DNA of 64,000 nucleotides from Candidatus Jettenia sp. AMX2 (lineage in GTDB: Bacteria > Planctomycetota > Brocadiia > Brocadiales > Brocadiaceae), in NCBI GenBank assembly GCA_030583665.1, contig CP129469.1:3153043-3217042 (forward strand), in the 5' to 3' direction. Both the position numbers and the translations under genes were made by a program. Under the pieces are notes generated by a model. That model ran no database searches. It was not told the origin of the DNA and saw nothing but the letters and a program-made list of their open reading frames with translations. Positions 43,421 to 51,447 of this stretch are shown piece by piece (position 1 is the first letter of the stretch; every line of letters starts with the position of its first letter).

Positions 43421-44521
43421 GTGACAGAGCACGAGGCATTACTTCGGTTGAACATGACGAGGGGAATAGGGGCGAGAACATACAATGCCCTTATAGAGAA
43501 ATTTGGCTCCCCGGAAGCGGTATTTAATGCCTCAAAAGAAGAACTGGAGACAATACATGGTGTCGGTCCGAAGATAACCACTGCGATAACCGTGGATTCC
43601 AAAAACATCGATGTCAAACATGAAATAGATCTGGCAAGCAGTAAGGGTGTACAAATTGTACCATACACAAGTATACGGTATCCAAAACAACTGAAACACA
43701 TTTATGACCCCCCGCTGGTTCTTTATATAAAAGGAGATATCTGTGATACTGATATACTTGCTATAGCAATTGTTGGCGCGCGAAGTTGTAGCTATTATGG
43801 CCTAACACAGGCAGAGCGTTTTGGCAGGCTGCTCGCACAAAAGGGAATATGTGTTGTAAGTGGTATGGCACGTGGTATAGACGCTGCGGCACACCGTGGT
43901 GCTATAAGTTCCGGGGGACGTACCATCGCTGTTCTCGGTTGTGGCCTAGGTAACATATACCCCAGAGAAAATAGTAGGCTGGCGGAACAAATAGCACAGC
44001 AAGGTGCTGTTATATCCGAATTTCCCATGAGTACGCCTCCTGATTCCCGTAACTTTCCTCCCAGAAACAGATTAATAAGCGGATTGTCTTTGGGTGTACT
44101 CGTAGTCGAATCATTATTAAACAGTGGTTCACTCATAACTGCAAAATGGGCATTGGAGCAGGGGAAAGAGGTATTTGCAATCCCCGGTAATATTGACAAT
44201 GCTCATAGCCGTGGTACAAACAGATTGATTAAAGATGGCGCAAAACTTGTAGAAGATGTGAATGATATCATTCAGGAACTAGGTCCGCTTGCTGAAATGA
44301 TAAACCTCTCCGATGAAACAGAGACAAACGACCCCAGATCCCTGTTACTCAATGTACACGAAAAAAAAATATTTTCGCTTCTTTCCGGCAGTCCACAAGA
44401 TATTGATGACATTATACGATCATCCGGTCTTCCGGCATCTATTGTCTCGAGTACACTTATGATTCTTGAGATAAAGAAGCTGGCGAAACAACTGGCAGGC
44501 AAAAGATTCGTTAAAGCGTAA
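43421..44521 (+). CDS. dprA: DNA processing protein DprA
   Basis: A 366-residue protein starting at GTG 43421 after AGAGAG. An N-terminal helix-hairpin-helix region (RLNMTRGIGARTYNALIEKF, IHGVGPKI) is followed by the Rossmann-like DprA domain (AIVGARSCSYYGLTQAERFG, VVSGMARGIDAAAHRGA, VLGCGLGNIYPRENS, FPPRNRLISGLS). A C-terminal winged helix ends it (LLSGSPQDIDDIIRSSGLPA). DprA loads RecA on incoming single-stranded DNA during natural transformation. No other competence gene is in view. Confidence 0.95.
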   Translation: MTEHEALLRLNMTRGIGARTYNALIEKFGSPEAVFNASKEELETIHGVGPKITTAITVDSKNIDVKHEIDLASSKGVQIVPYTSIRYPKQLKHIYDPPLVLYIKGDICDTDILAIAIVGARSCSYYGLTQAERFGRLLAQKGICVVSGMARGIDAAAHRGAISSGGRTIAVLGCGLGNIYPRENSRLAEQIAQQGAVISEFPMSTPPDSRNFPPRNRLISGLSLGVLVVESLLNSGSLITAKWALEQGKEVFAIPGNIDNAHSRGTNRLIKDGAKLVEDVNDIIQELGPLAEMINLSDETETNDPRSLLLNVHEKKIFSLLSGSPQDIDDIIRSSGLPASIVSSTLMILEIKKLAKQLAGKRFVKA

Positions 44522-44562
44522 GATCGATTTCGTATAGTTCACACCTTTAAGCCATAAAAACA

Positions 44563-44579
44563 TTGGCATCTTTATTGCT
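44563..44579 (+). promoter_or_regulatory. Sigma-54 (-24/-12) promoter
   Basis: TTGGCATCTTTATTGCT matches the sigma-54 consensus TTGGCAN6TTGCW at every fixed base, with correct GG-to-GC spacing. It lies 355 bases before the ferredoxin gene, the first gene downstream on that strand. A MITE sits between them. An NtrC-type activator is encoded at 14782-16203. Bases 44580-44759 hold no gene. Confidence 0.65.
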
Positions 44580-44759
44580 AAAAGATACATGAGAAAAATA
44601 TTGGGATGAATTTTTCAAAACCCCCGTCTTTCTATAAAGCTATATAATTACCAGAGAAAAGACTTCATGAGGAAGAATTAGATTAAAAGATGCAAGGAAG
44701 AATATAAAGGTTAAATCCAGAAGTATAGAACTACTGTCTAAAGCTCTGGATAATTATAT

Positions 44760-44883
44760 CTGACATTCGAGAAGTCTAATTGTTAAGTCATTGTTATTTA
44801 ATGATTTAACTAATTAAACAATAAAATATCAGTTTCATAAGCCTTTGAAATTACAAGAGATATAAAAACCTCTCGAATGTCGG
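44760..44883. mobile_element. 124-bp MITE with IS1634-like ends
   Basis: The left end CTGACATTCGAGAAGTCT and the right end (complement CCGACATTCGAGAGGTTTTT) are inverted repeats that closely match the 20-bp ends of the IS at 16676-18519. A perfect six-base duplication TTATAT flanks it (44754-44759 and 44884-44889), the same length as that of the IS. It has no ORF. It is therefore a non-autonomous derivative, probably moved by a transposase of that type. It lies in the leader of the ferredoxin-led gene group. Confidence 0.85.
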
Positions 44884-44933
44884 TTATATGTAAAAAATAT
44901 ATTATTTGCCTGTTTGCTCTTAAGAGGTATATA

Positions 44934-45116
44934 ATGGTTGTTGTAAATAAAGCGGAATGTGTAGGTTGTGAAGAATGCTTATATATATGCCCTGTGACAG
45001 CAATTGTGATAAAACTGGACAAAGCGGAAATAAATCATGAAACTTGCAATCAATGTGAACGATGCATACCCATTTGCCCGGTAAAAGCAATTAGAACAGT
45101 AACACCACAATCGTAA
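44934..45116 (+). CDS. 2[4Fe-4S] ferredoxin
   Basis: 60 residues from ATG 44934 after AAGAGG. Two classic cluster motifs are present, CVGCEECLYICPVTA and CNQCERCIPICPVKA, each with CxxCxxCxxxCP spacing. It is a low-potential cytoplasmic electron carrier. It begins a co-directional series of redox genes, 11 bases before the next small gene. A longer reading frame from 44877 lies partly inside the MITE and is not favoured. Confidence 0.93.
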   Translation: MVVVNKAECVGCEECLYICPVTAIVIKLDKAEINHETCNQCERCIPICPVKAIRTVTPQS

Positions 45117-45127
45117 AGGAGGTTTTT

Positions 45128-45322
45128 ATGGTAAAGACAAAAACGTTTACTTCAACTCTCAGGATGTTTCACGTTCACAATGAATTGAATGCACTGGATA
45201 AAGAAGTAAATGATTTTCTCAGCTCAAACAATATCAAGAAGCTTATTTCAGTCTCAGACAGTACAACGAGTACTCATGGCGATACAATGGGCATTATTCG
45301 TGTTATATCGTATGAGGAGTAA
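45128..45322 (+). CDS. Small hypothetical protein
   Basis: A 64-residue protein with a strong ribosome site (AAAGGAGG, five bases before ATG). It starts MVKTKTFTSTLRMFHVHNEL and ends MGIIRVISYEE. A mixed helix-strand pattern is likely. I do not recognise it. Placed directly after the ferredoxin gene, it may be co-transcribed with it. Confidence 0.7.
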   Translation: MVKTKTFTSTLRMFHVHNELNALDKEVNDFLSSNNIKKLISVSDSTTSTHGDTMGIIRVISYEE

Positions 45323-45420
45323 TTAATTTGCATTTACAAAGAAAGGAGGTAAAAATAAATCCCGATGTATTGTATACTGTGAAAATATTATAGGAAAAAA
45401 AATATAAAAAGGAGAAAAAA

Positions 45421-45831
45421 ATGTTGAGGAAATTAAAAATACCTTTGTTTTGTATGATGTTTTTTGGTGCATCCTATTATCCTGTAAGCATTATAGGACT
45501 AGATGCAACAGCGAAAGCCAATGAAGTATCAGACAGCGAAGACAACCCTGGCCACGGTCATAGCCACAAAAAAAGAGAAAAACACAAATGTGGCGAAAGA
45601 CATCATGGTGAGCATGAAAGAAAATTAATGCACCTGACAGAGTGTGCCTGGAAGGAACTGCTAAAAGAAAAGATAAAGGCAAATCTTGAGGCGAAAGAGG
45701 GCAAAAGGTTGGACAGGGTAGCCGATGTTTTGGTAGATGCCATGATTGAAAAATACAAAAAGATGAAGGAATGCAGGAAGGAAGAAGACGATTTGAAGAA
45801 GAAACTTGAAGAAGCCTTTGCAGCCGAATAA
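45421..45831 (+). CDS. Secreted His-rich protein
   Basis: A 136-residue protein with an N-terminal signal-like helix (KIPLFCMMFFGASYYPVSII). A His-rich stretch follows (GHGHSHKKREKHKCGERHHG), then a long charged helix with heptad character to the end (EAKEGKRLDRVADVLVDAMI to EEAFAAE). The His/Cys cluster suggests binding of Ni, Zn, Cu or heme iron in the periplasm. AAAAAGGAG precedes the ATG. It leads into two cytochrome c genes. Not assignable to a named family. Confidence 0.7.
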   Translation: MLRKLKIPLFCMMFFGASYYPVSIIGLDATAKANEVSDSEDNPGHGHSHKKREKHKCGERHHGEHERKLMHLTECAWKELLKEKIKANLEAKEGKRLDRVADVLVDAMIEKYKKMKECRKEEDDLKKKLEEAFAAE

Positions 45832-45906
45832 GAAGAAACAAGAATTTTTCTTTCATAATATGAAATCTATAATGATGAAAACCTGTTCGATCAATGGGAG
45901 GAAATA

Positions 45907-46254
45907 ATGCCAGGAAGGAAAATTTTTACGGCAGCATTATATTTGGCTGTTTTCAGTGCTGTTGTATGTCTTTTAAAAGTTTCCGTTTTACAGGCTGAAA
46001 CAAACGCCAGAGAATTATATATGATGCATTGTAAAACATGCCATGGCCCTGATGGTAAACCAACTGACCTCGGTCAAGGTTTGGAGGCGCGTGACTTTAC
46101 TGACCCTCAATGGCAGGCAAAAGCTACCGATGAACAAATTATTAAGCAGATAATTGACGGTACACCGGACAAAATGTTCTCATTCAAGGATAAACTGAGC
46201 GAGGAAGAAATAAAGGCCCTGGTGCCTATTGTCAGAAGTTTTGGGAAAAAATAA
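45907..46254 (+). CDS. Small monoheme cytochrome c, first of a tandem pair
   Basis: A 115-residue class I cytochrome c with a signal helix (residues 5-30) and heme site CKTCHGPDGKPTDLG. The likely axial Met is in TPDKMFSF, and the final helix in SEEEIKALVPIVRSFG. GGGAGG precedes the ATG. It resembles the next gene product along its whole length, which points to tandem duplication. It is a periplasmic electron carrier, possibly feeding the diheme peroxidases downstream. Confidence 0.92.
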   Translation: MPGRKIFTAALYLAVFSAVVCLLKVSVLQAETNARELYMMHCKTCHGPDGKPTDLGQGLEARDFTDPQWQAKATDEQIIKQIIDGTPDKMFSFKDKLSEEEIKALVPIVRSFGKK

Positions 46255-46297
46255 ATTTCTCAAGTTGGTTGCACAAAGTTACACAATTTCAATAGTT

Positions 46298-46684
46298 ATG
46301 CAAAAAGTGGCAAGTGTCAGCGCAATAGTATTTTTTACCGTAATGAGTTTTTATCTCTACCTGGTCGTATATGGTCAAGAAAAGCCGGTAGATGCAGCAA
46401 ACTTATACAAATACTATTGCGCTACCTGCCACGGTGCCGATGGAAAAGGCACAAAAAGAGGACAAGCATTAGGGGTTCCTGATTTTTCTGATATACAATG
46501 GCAAACAAAAAAGACAGATGAAGAAATATTGCATTCCATGGTTCACGGTAAAAATAAAATGCCCAGATGGGAGGATACTCTTCGACCGGAAGAAATACAA
46601 GCCCTCGCCAGGTATGTAAGACGATTTGCCCGGAAAAATTTTTCAGATGATAGGATTTCACGAAAGGGAGAACAGGTAAAATGA
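46298..46684 (+). CDS. Small monoheme cytochrome c, second of the pair
   Basis: 128 residues from ATG 46298; a TTG at 46229 would overlap the previous gene. Hydrophobic anchor VSAIVFFTVMSFYLYLVVYG is probably uncleaved or a signal peptide. The heme site is CATCHGADGKGT, the axial Met is in KNKMPRW, and the end helix in RPEEIQALARYVRRF. No good ribosome site precedes it, so coupling to the first cytochrome gene is likely. Its stop overlaps the phosphofructokinase start (ATGA). Confidence 0.9.
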   Translation: MQKVASVSAIVFFTVMSFYLYLVVYGQEKPVDAANLYKYYCATCHGADGKGTKRGQALGVPDFSDIQWQTKKTDEEILHSMVHGKNKMPRWEDTLRPEEIQALARYVRRFARKNFSDDRISRKGEQVK

Positions 46685-47766
46685 AACGGATTGGTGTGCT
46701 AACAGGAGGTGGTGACTGTGCTGGATTAAATGCCGTCATACGAGCGGTAGCAAAATCTGCTATGGTAAAATATAACTGGGAGGTAATTGGAATCGAAGAT
46801 GGATTTGACGGTCTTGTTTTACCAAATAAATCGAGAATTTTAACGCAAAAAGCAATTCGGGGAATACTCCCGCTGGGCGGAACAATTCTTGGGGCATCAA
46901 CCAGGGCGAATCCTTTTGAATATAAAGTTATACGAAACGGTAAGACCGAAGTAAAAGATGTTTCACGGGACATAATACAAAACGTCGAGTCGATGGGCCT
47001 GGAGGCTTTAATTATTATTGGGGGTGACGGTTCTTTAAAAATTGCAAATGAATTATATAAAATAGGTTGTCCGGTAGTTGGAGTTCCGAAAACGATTGAC
47101 AATGACATTATGGAAACGGATGTTACTTTTGGGTTTACGACTGCAGTACAAATAGCTTCAGACGCATTGGACCGGTTACACACTACTGCAGAAAGCCACT
47201 ACCGGGTTATGGTAGTAGAAGTAATGGGACGTTATGCCGGATGGATAGCTCTCGAAACAGGAATCGGAGGTGGTGCGGATGTTATTCTTATTCCTGAAAT
47301 TCCTTTTGCGATAGAAAAGGTATGTGGCAAAATTAATGAGCGCAGGAGAGGGGGTAGCAGATCGAGTATTGTGGTAGTGGCAGAAGGGGCAAAACCAAAG
47401 GGTGGTGAGATATCGGTTATAAAGGGTCCGGAGAGGGGTGGCAGCGCGGAACGGTTGGGTGGCATAGGAAGCAAGGTGTGCGATGAAATTGAGAAACATA
47501 TCGGCATGGAAGTACGCGTTGTAGTCCTGGGACATTTGCAAAGAGGTGGAACTCCTACTGCCTTTGACCGTATACTTTCGACACGTTTTGGAGTAGCAGT
47601 GGTAGACCTTGTTGCGAGCAGACGTTTTGGAGAGATGGTTTGTCTCAAAGGAAGAAATATTGAGTCTGTACCTTTGGAAGAGGCTGTAAGAGGCCAAAAA
47701 ACAGTGCCTGTTGAAGAAGGACTGGTTAAGACGGCTGAATCAATTGGAATTAATTTTGGCCGGTGA
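46681..47766 (+). CDS. 6-phosphofructokinase
   Basis: A 361-residue PfkA-family kinase. It has GVLTGGGDCAGLNAVIRAV, IIGGDGSLKIA, VPKTIDNDIMETDVTFGF (catalytic Asp pair in TIDND) and EVMGRYAGWIA. Gly in GGDG points to ATP as phosphoryl donor, whereas Lys in PKTIDND is usual in PPi-using enzymes. This mixed pattern occurs in the long/group III clade, so the donor is open. The four-base overlap with a cytochrome gene is an unexpected partnership and could simply reflect operon compaction. Confidence 0.93.
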   Translation: MKRIGVLTGGGDCAGLNAVIRAVAKSAMVKYNWEVIGIEDGFDGLVLPNKSRILTQKAIRGILPLGGTILGASTRANPFEYKVIRNGKTEVKDVSRDIIQNVESMGLEALIIIGGDGSLKIANELYKIGCPVVGVPKTIDNDIMETDVTFGFTTAVQIASDALDRLHTTAESHYRVMVVEVMGRYAGWIALETGIGGGADVILIPEIPFAIEKVCGKINERRRGGSRSSIVVVAEGAKPKGGEISVIKGPERGGSAERLGGIGSKVCDEIEKHIGMEVRVVVLGHLQRGGTPTAFDRILSTRFGVAVVDLVASRRFGEMVCLKGRNIESVPLEEAVRGQKTVPVEEGLVKTAESIGINFGR

Positions 47767-47820
47767 TATTAAATTTTAGACACACAAAACAAAATTATGC
47801 TTATGCTAAGGAAGTGACGC

Positions 47821-49032
47821 ATGGATTATATCATTATCGGTGCAGGAATAGCTGGAATAGAAGCAGCAAAACAAATTCGCAGGTTAGAACCGGCTTCAGA
47901 AATAGTAGTTATCACCCAGGAATGTTATCCCCTGTATTCCAGGCCAAGAATACCGGAATTACTGGCAAAAGAGGTGACGCCGGAAGATATTTTTGTATAC
48001 AAATATGAATGGTATCATAAAAATAAGATCCAATTGTACCTTAATTGTAAGGTAAAAAGTATTGACCCCGAAAATAAAAAAATTATCCTTAGTGATAAGT
48101 CCGGTATTTCTTACAGTAAATTACTTCTCGCTGCAGGCAGTAGCCCGGCATTTCCGCCTATCCATGGAATCAATACAGTAAAAGATGCTTTAGTACTGAG
48201 ATCCGTTGAAGATACCATGAAAATCATAGGAACTGCATCACATTCAAAAGTGGCCACGGTAATAGGAGGAGGATTATTGGGACTTGAATCAGGAAATGCA
48301 CTGCGGAAATTAGGACTTTCGGTAACAATTCTCGAAATTTATAACCGGTTGTTACCGAGACAACTGGATGCAGAGGGTGGTGAAATTTTACAGAAACAGA
48401 TGGAGGACATGGGCCTGAAATTTATGCTTGGTGTTAAAACCATATCTGTCAAAGAGCATGACGGAAAAATATTCATAGAGCTTGATGATGGCAGGACAAT
48501 TGAAACGGATTTCATCCTCGTTTCAGCAGGCATCAGGCCGAATACGAATTTAGCAAGTGAAGCGGGAATATCGGTAAATAAAGGAATTCTTGTTAACGAT
48601 CATATGGAAACGAATGTTTCCGGCATATATGCTGCAGGGGACGTGGCAGAGCACAAAGACAGATTGTATGGTATTTGGCCAGCAGCACAAAGGCAGGGAG
48701 TTGTTGCCGGTATCAATATAGCAGGAGGAAACGAGGTATATACAGGTACGGTTCCTTGTACAACCCTGAAGGTTGTGGGCATACGCCTTACTTCAATGGG
48801 TGATATTTTAACAGAAGATCAGACTTTTGAACAGATTAAGATAAAAAATACAGAAAAGAATACCTATAGAAAACTTTATATAAAAAACGGGAAGATTGCA
48901 GGGGCAATTTTTCTTGGTGATACGAAAAATGCATACGACGTGGAAAAACTTATGGAAAGGAACACAGAGATAAGTAATTATAAAGATAAAATATTAGAGC
49001 CGGGTTTCGATGTGAAAAGTCTGTTAAGATAA
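47821..49032 (+). CDS. NAD(P)H/FAD-dependent oxidoreductase (rubredoxin/nitrite reductase-like)
   Basis: A 403-residue flavoprotein: FAD motif YIIIGAGIAGIEAAKQIRRL, the linking segment SYSKLLLAAGSSPAFPPI, NAD motif VATVIGGGLLGLESGNALRK, and the second FAD motif VSGIYAAGDVAEH. This is the pattern of NirB N-domain, rubredoxin reductase and related enzymes. No CxxC disulfide or C-terminal cluster-binding domain is present. It may reduce a ferredoxin-, rubredoxin- or cytochrome-like partner in this redox gene group. It begins 54 bases after the phosphofructokinase gene. Confidence 0.9.
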   Translation: MDYIIIGAGIAGIEAAKQIRRLEPASEIVVITQECYPLYSRPRIPELLAKEVTPEDIFVYKYEWYHKNKIQLYLNCKVKSIDPENKKIILSDKSGISYSKLLLAAGSSPAFPPIHGINTVKDALVLRSVEDTMKIIGTASHSKVATVIGGGLLGLESGNALRKLGLSVTILEIYNRLLPRQLDAEGGEILQKQMEDMGLKFMLGVKTISVKEHDGKIFIELDDGRTIETDFILVSAGIRPNTNLASEAGISVNKGILVNDHMETNVSGIYAAGDVAEHKDRLYGIWPAAQRQGVVAGINIAGGNEVYTGTVPCTTLKVVGIRLTSMGDILTEDQTFEQIKIKNTEKNTYRKLYIKNGKIAGAIFLGDTKNAYDVEKLMERNTEISNYKDKILEPGFDVKSLLR

Positions 49033-49051
49033 CGGAGGAGGTAAAGAATTT

Positions 49052-49489
49052 ATGGATTTCATCAAAACGGGTACCATTACAAATGCTTCATTGGCATTTA
49101 GTTTGTTTTGTTTAGCTATTGTTAACGCAGTTGTTATTCTCTTTGTTATCGGTAAAACAATCCCGCACGAAAACGCAGAATTTCTGAAGCGGACGCATCG
49201 GTCAATTGGATACCTGTTTTTCTTGTTGTATGCGTTTATCGGAATAATAATGATAAATAAACTGCTGGGAATCATGTCCACATCACCTGTTCTATCACCA
49301 AAAGCCACGATTCACTCGTATATTGGTTTTAGTATCCTTCCGCTCATATTGATTAAGATAGGTATTAACAAGTATTATAAGAAGTTTTATTCTGGTTTAC
49401 CGGTTTACGGTGTATTAATTCTTATCGCGGTTTATATGCAGATCCCTTTACATGCAGCTCTCCGTTTATATGATGCATTAAAAAGATGA
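49052..49489 (+). CDS. Four-helix membrane protein, possible heme b carrier
   Basis: A 145-residue protein with four hydrophobic helices (about residues 12-34, 46-68, 84-104 and 112-132). Conserved-looking His residues sit in KRTHRSIGYLFF and TIHSYIGFSILP at the starts of helices 2 and 3, and in LHAALRL after helix 4. This could bind a b-type heme across the membrane. GGAGGAGG precedes the ATG by ten bases, and the gene follows the FAD oxidoreductase by 19. The heme role is inferred. Confidence 0.7.
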   Translation: MDFIKTGTITNASLAFSLFCLAIVNAVVILFVIGKTIPHENAEFLKRTHRSIGYLFFLLYAFIGIIMINKLLGIMSTSPVLSPKATIHSYIGFSILPLILIKIGINKYYKKFYSGLPVYGVLILIAVYMQIPLHAALRLYDALKR

Positions 49490-49549
49490 AGAAGTTTGTT
49501 ATCTCAAAGATATCTTAACTGCTGGAACTTTATTCTGGAGGTTTCTTCT

Positions 49550-50734
49550 ATGAACAGAATTGACGTTATAAAATATTTGCTCGTATCCGTTGGTATGCTT
49601 TTTCCGGCAATGCCGCCTATTCTTGGAGAAAACATCATGCAGGCATTTACCTGGCAGGAAGGATCGCCCTCTTCCACAATTTTTGTAGCTGATCAGCAGC
49701 AGGGAGCAGAAGGTGAGGATGAAAATGATACGGCAGCTAAAAGGCATGAGGCTCATGCCAAAGATGTATCCACATTTCCGCCGATTGGTCCTCTTCCGCC
49801 AGTGAAAATTCCCGCTGATAATCCGCAAACTGCAGCAAAGACCGAGCTGGGGAAAAAACTGTTCTTTGATCCCCGTCTTTCAGGAAACAACTGGATTAGT
49901 TGTGCGACATGCCACAATCCTGCTCTTGGTTTTGCTGACGGATTACCCCGGGCCCTGGGAGGACCTGTTGCAAAGGAAGGAGGCAGACATTCCCCTTCTC
50001 TTATCAATTGCGGATATAACGATTTTCAATTTTGGGATGGACGGGCTTCTTCACTGGAAATGCAGGCGCTGGGCCCTATTCAAAATCCGGATGAAATGTT
50101 TGAAACCCTGGATAATGTTGTTCGAAAGTTAAGCAGGATTCCTGGTTATGTCAAGGCTTTTAAAGAGGTTTTTGGAACAGGGGTTACAGCGGAAGGCATT
50201 GCGAAGGCTATTGCGGCATTTGAACGCACGATTATCTATTCAAATTCACCGTTTGACAGGTATATGCAGGGAGATATACATGCCATGAGTGAATCTGCCA
50301 TACGGGGTATGGACTTGTTTAACGGCAAGGCAGAATGCATTATATGCCATAATGGCCCTAATTTTACCGATAATAAATTTCACAACATCGGTGTGCCGGC
50401 AGATGGCCCGTTTAAAGAGGATGTGGGGCGATATCTTGTTACAAAAGATGAGTCTGATAAAGGCGCATTCAAAACACCGACCTTGAGGAATATTGCAGAG
50501 ACAGCACCTTATATGCACGATGGCTTTTTCCCGACATTGTTTGAAGTTGTGCAGTTTTACAATGCAGGCGGGGGACGGAGTGAAAATAAAAGTCCCCATA
50601 TCCACCCCTTACATCTAACCGGCCAGGAGGTTATGGACCTTATTGAATTCCTGAAGGCTTTGACCGGAGAGCCTGTTCAGATAACCTATGAACCGTTGCC
50701 TTTAACCTATCCCAATATACCCACAGATTTTTGA
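49550..50734 (+). CDS. Diheme cytochrome c peroxidase / MauG family protein
   Basis: About 394 residues from ATG 49550, which follows CTGGAGG. A signal peptide is followed by a spacer and two heme domains: CATCHNPALGFADG (about residue 118) and CIICHNGPNFTDNKFHNIGV. Typical family segments are KTELGKKLFFDPRLSGN, QFWDGRASSLEMQA, FKTPTLRNIAETAPYMHDG and TLFEVVQFYNAGGG. Members reduce H2O2 with electrons from small cytochromes, or oxidise protein residues. It lies 3 bases before the cysteine-dioxygenase-like gene. Confidence 0.94.
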   Translation: MNRIDVIKYLLVSVGMLFPAMPPILGENIMQAFTWQEGSPSSTIFVADQQQGAEGEDENDTAAKRHEAHAKDVSTFPPIGPLPPVKIPADNPQTAAKTELGKKLFFDPRLSGNNWISCATCHNPALGFADGLPRALGGPVAKEGGRHSPSLINCGYNDFQFWDGRASSLEMQALGPIQNPDEMFETLDNVVRKLSRIPGYVKAFKEVFGTGVTAEGIAKAIAAFERTIIYSNSPFDRYMQGDIHAMSESAIRGMDLFNGKAECIICHNGPNFTDNKFHNIGVPADGPFKEDVGRYLVTKDESDKGAFKTPTLRNIAETAPYMHDGFFPTLFEVVQFYNAGGGRSENKSPHIHPLHLTGQEVMDLIEFLKALTGEPVQITYEPLPLTYPNIPTDF

Positions 50735-50737
50735 AGC

Positions 50738-51274
50738 ATGAATGAGATCTTAAAAGATTTTGTCAATCATTTAGAGTCTTTACCGGATAAGCCGTCTCCC
50801 GATATGATAAAAAATTGTGTCGTGAAAATGGGGGCAGGAAAATTGCCGATCGGTGAATACAGCGGTTTCTCGGATCAGAGATACAAAAGGAATAACATTC
50901 ATGCCAGCAGAAAGTGTGAAATTGTCGTGATATGTTTTCAGAAAGGTCAGTGTACTCCGATACATGATCATGGCGGTTCCCGGGGCATTACCATAATACG
51001 GGAGGGAATCATGACAGAAGAGCTTTTCCTGAAACATCAAACCGGTATGATATCCCCGACATTTACCCGCATATATCGCCATGGGGATATTTCTTATGTA
51101 AATCTGACAACAATCCATCGGGTATCTAATGCTCATGCTCACGGATTAGTAACCATGAATATTTATTTTCCTCCTCTGGCGGTAATGAATCTCTATAATC
51201 CGGAGAATGCCCGGATTGAAAAATGGATTGCTGATTATGCTACTGACGGTAAGAACCAAACACTGCATAATTGA
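50738..51274 (+). CDS. Cysteine dioxygenase type I-like cupin protein
   Basis: A 178-residue cupin. The iron ligands of cysteine/thiol dioxygenases are present: HDH in TPIHDHGGSRG and the third His in LTTIHRVSNAH. MNIYFPPLAVMNLY closes the barrel as in CDO-like proteins. These enzymes use O2 to oxidise a thiol to a sulfinate. It starts 3 bases after the diheme peroxidase stop and has no ribosome site of its own, so it is probably translationally coupled. An O2-dependent enzyme here supports an oxygen-response role for the block. Confidence 0.87.
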   Translation: MNEILKDFVNHLESLPDKPSPDMIKNCVVKMGAGKLPIGEYSGFSDQRYKRNNIHASRKCEIVVICFQKGQCTPIHDHGGSRGITIIREGIMTEELFLKHQTGMISPTFTRIYRHGDISYVNLTTIHRVSNAHAHGLVTMNIYFPPLAVMNLYNPENARIEKWIADYATDGKNQTLHN

Positions 51275-51289
51275 ATGTACAGGGATTTC

Positions 51290-51447
51290 AAATAAAGATT
51301 CTACAGTTGCTTTTGCATGGCAAGTTCAGTCATCACTTCACCTTATGCCTTTCTGAGGTGAAACCGGATCACCGTAAGGCTCAGGACGGTGTCTTAGCGA
51401 AGCGAGGAATCTGATTTATTTTATTCTCATGGAGAAGTGGTTTACAA
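51290..51447 (+). other. Leader with two hairpins before gdhA
   Basis: Two short hairpins follow each other: TTCACCT (51337) with AGGTGAA (51356), and CACCGT (51370) with ACGGTG (51386). The sequence then reads CGAAGCGAGGAATCT, a piece of the interspersed GCGAAG repeat. It could be a degenerate repeat rather than a regulatory leader; it matches no riboswitch class I know. Confidence 0.35.

Noticed and set aside
44877-44933. Longer ferredoxin with a hydrophobic N-terminus
   Set aside because: That start lies in the MITE; ATG 44934 has a ribosome site and gives the usual 60-residue ferredoxin.
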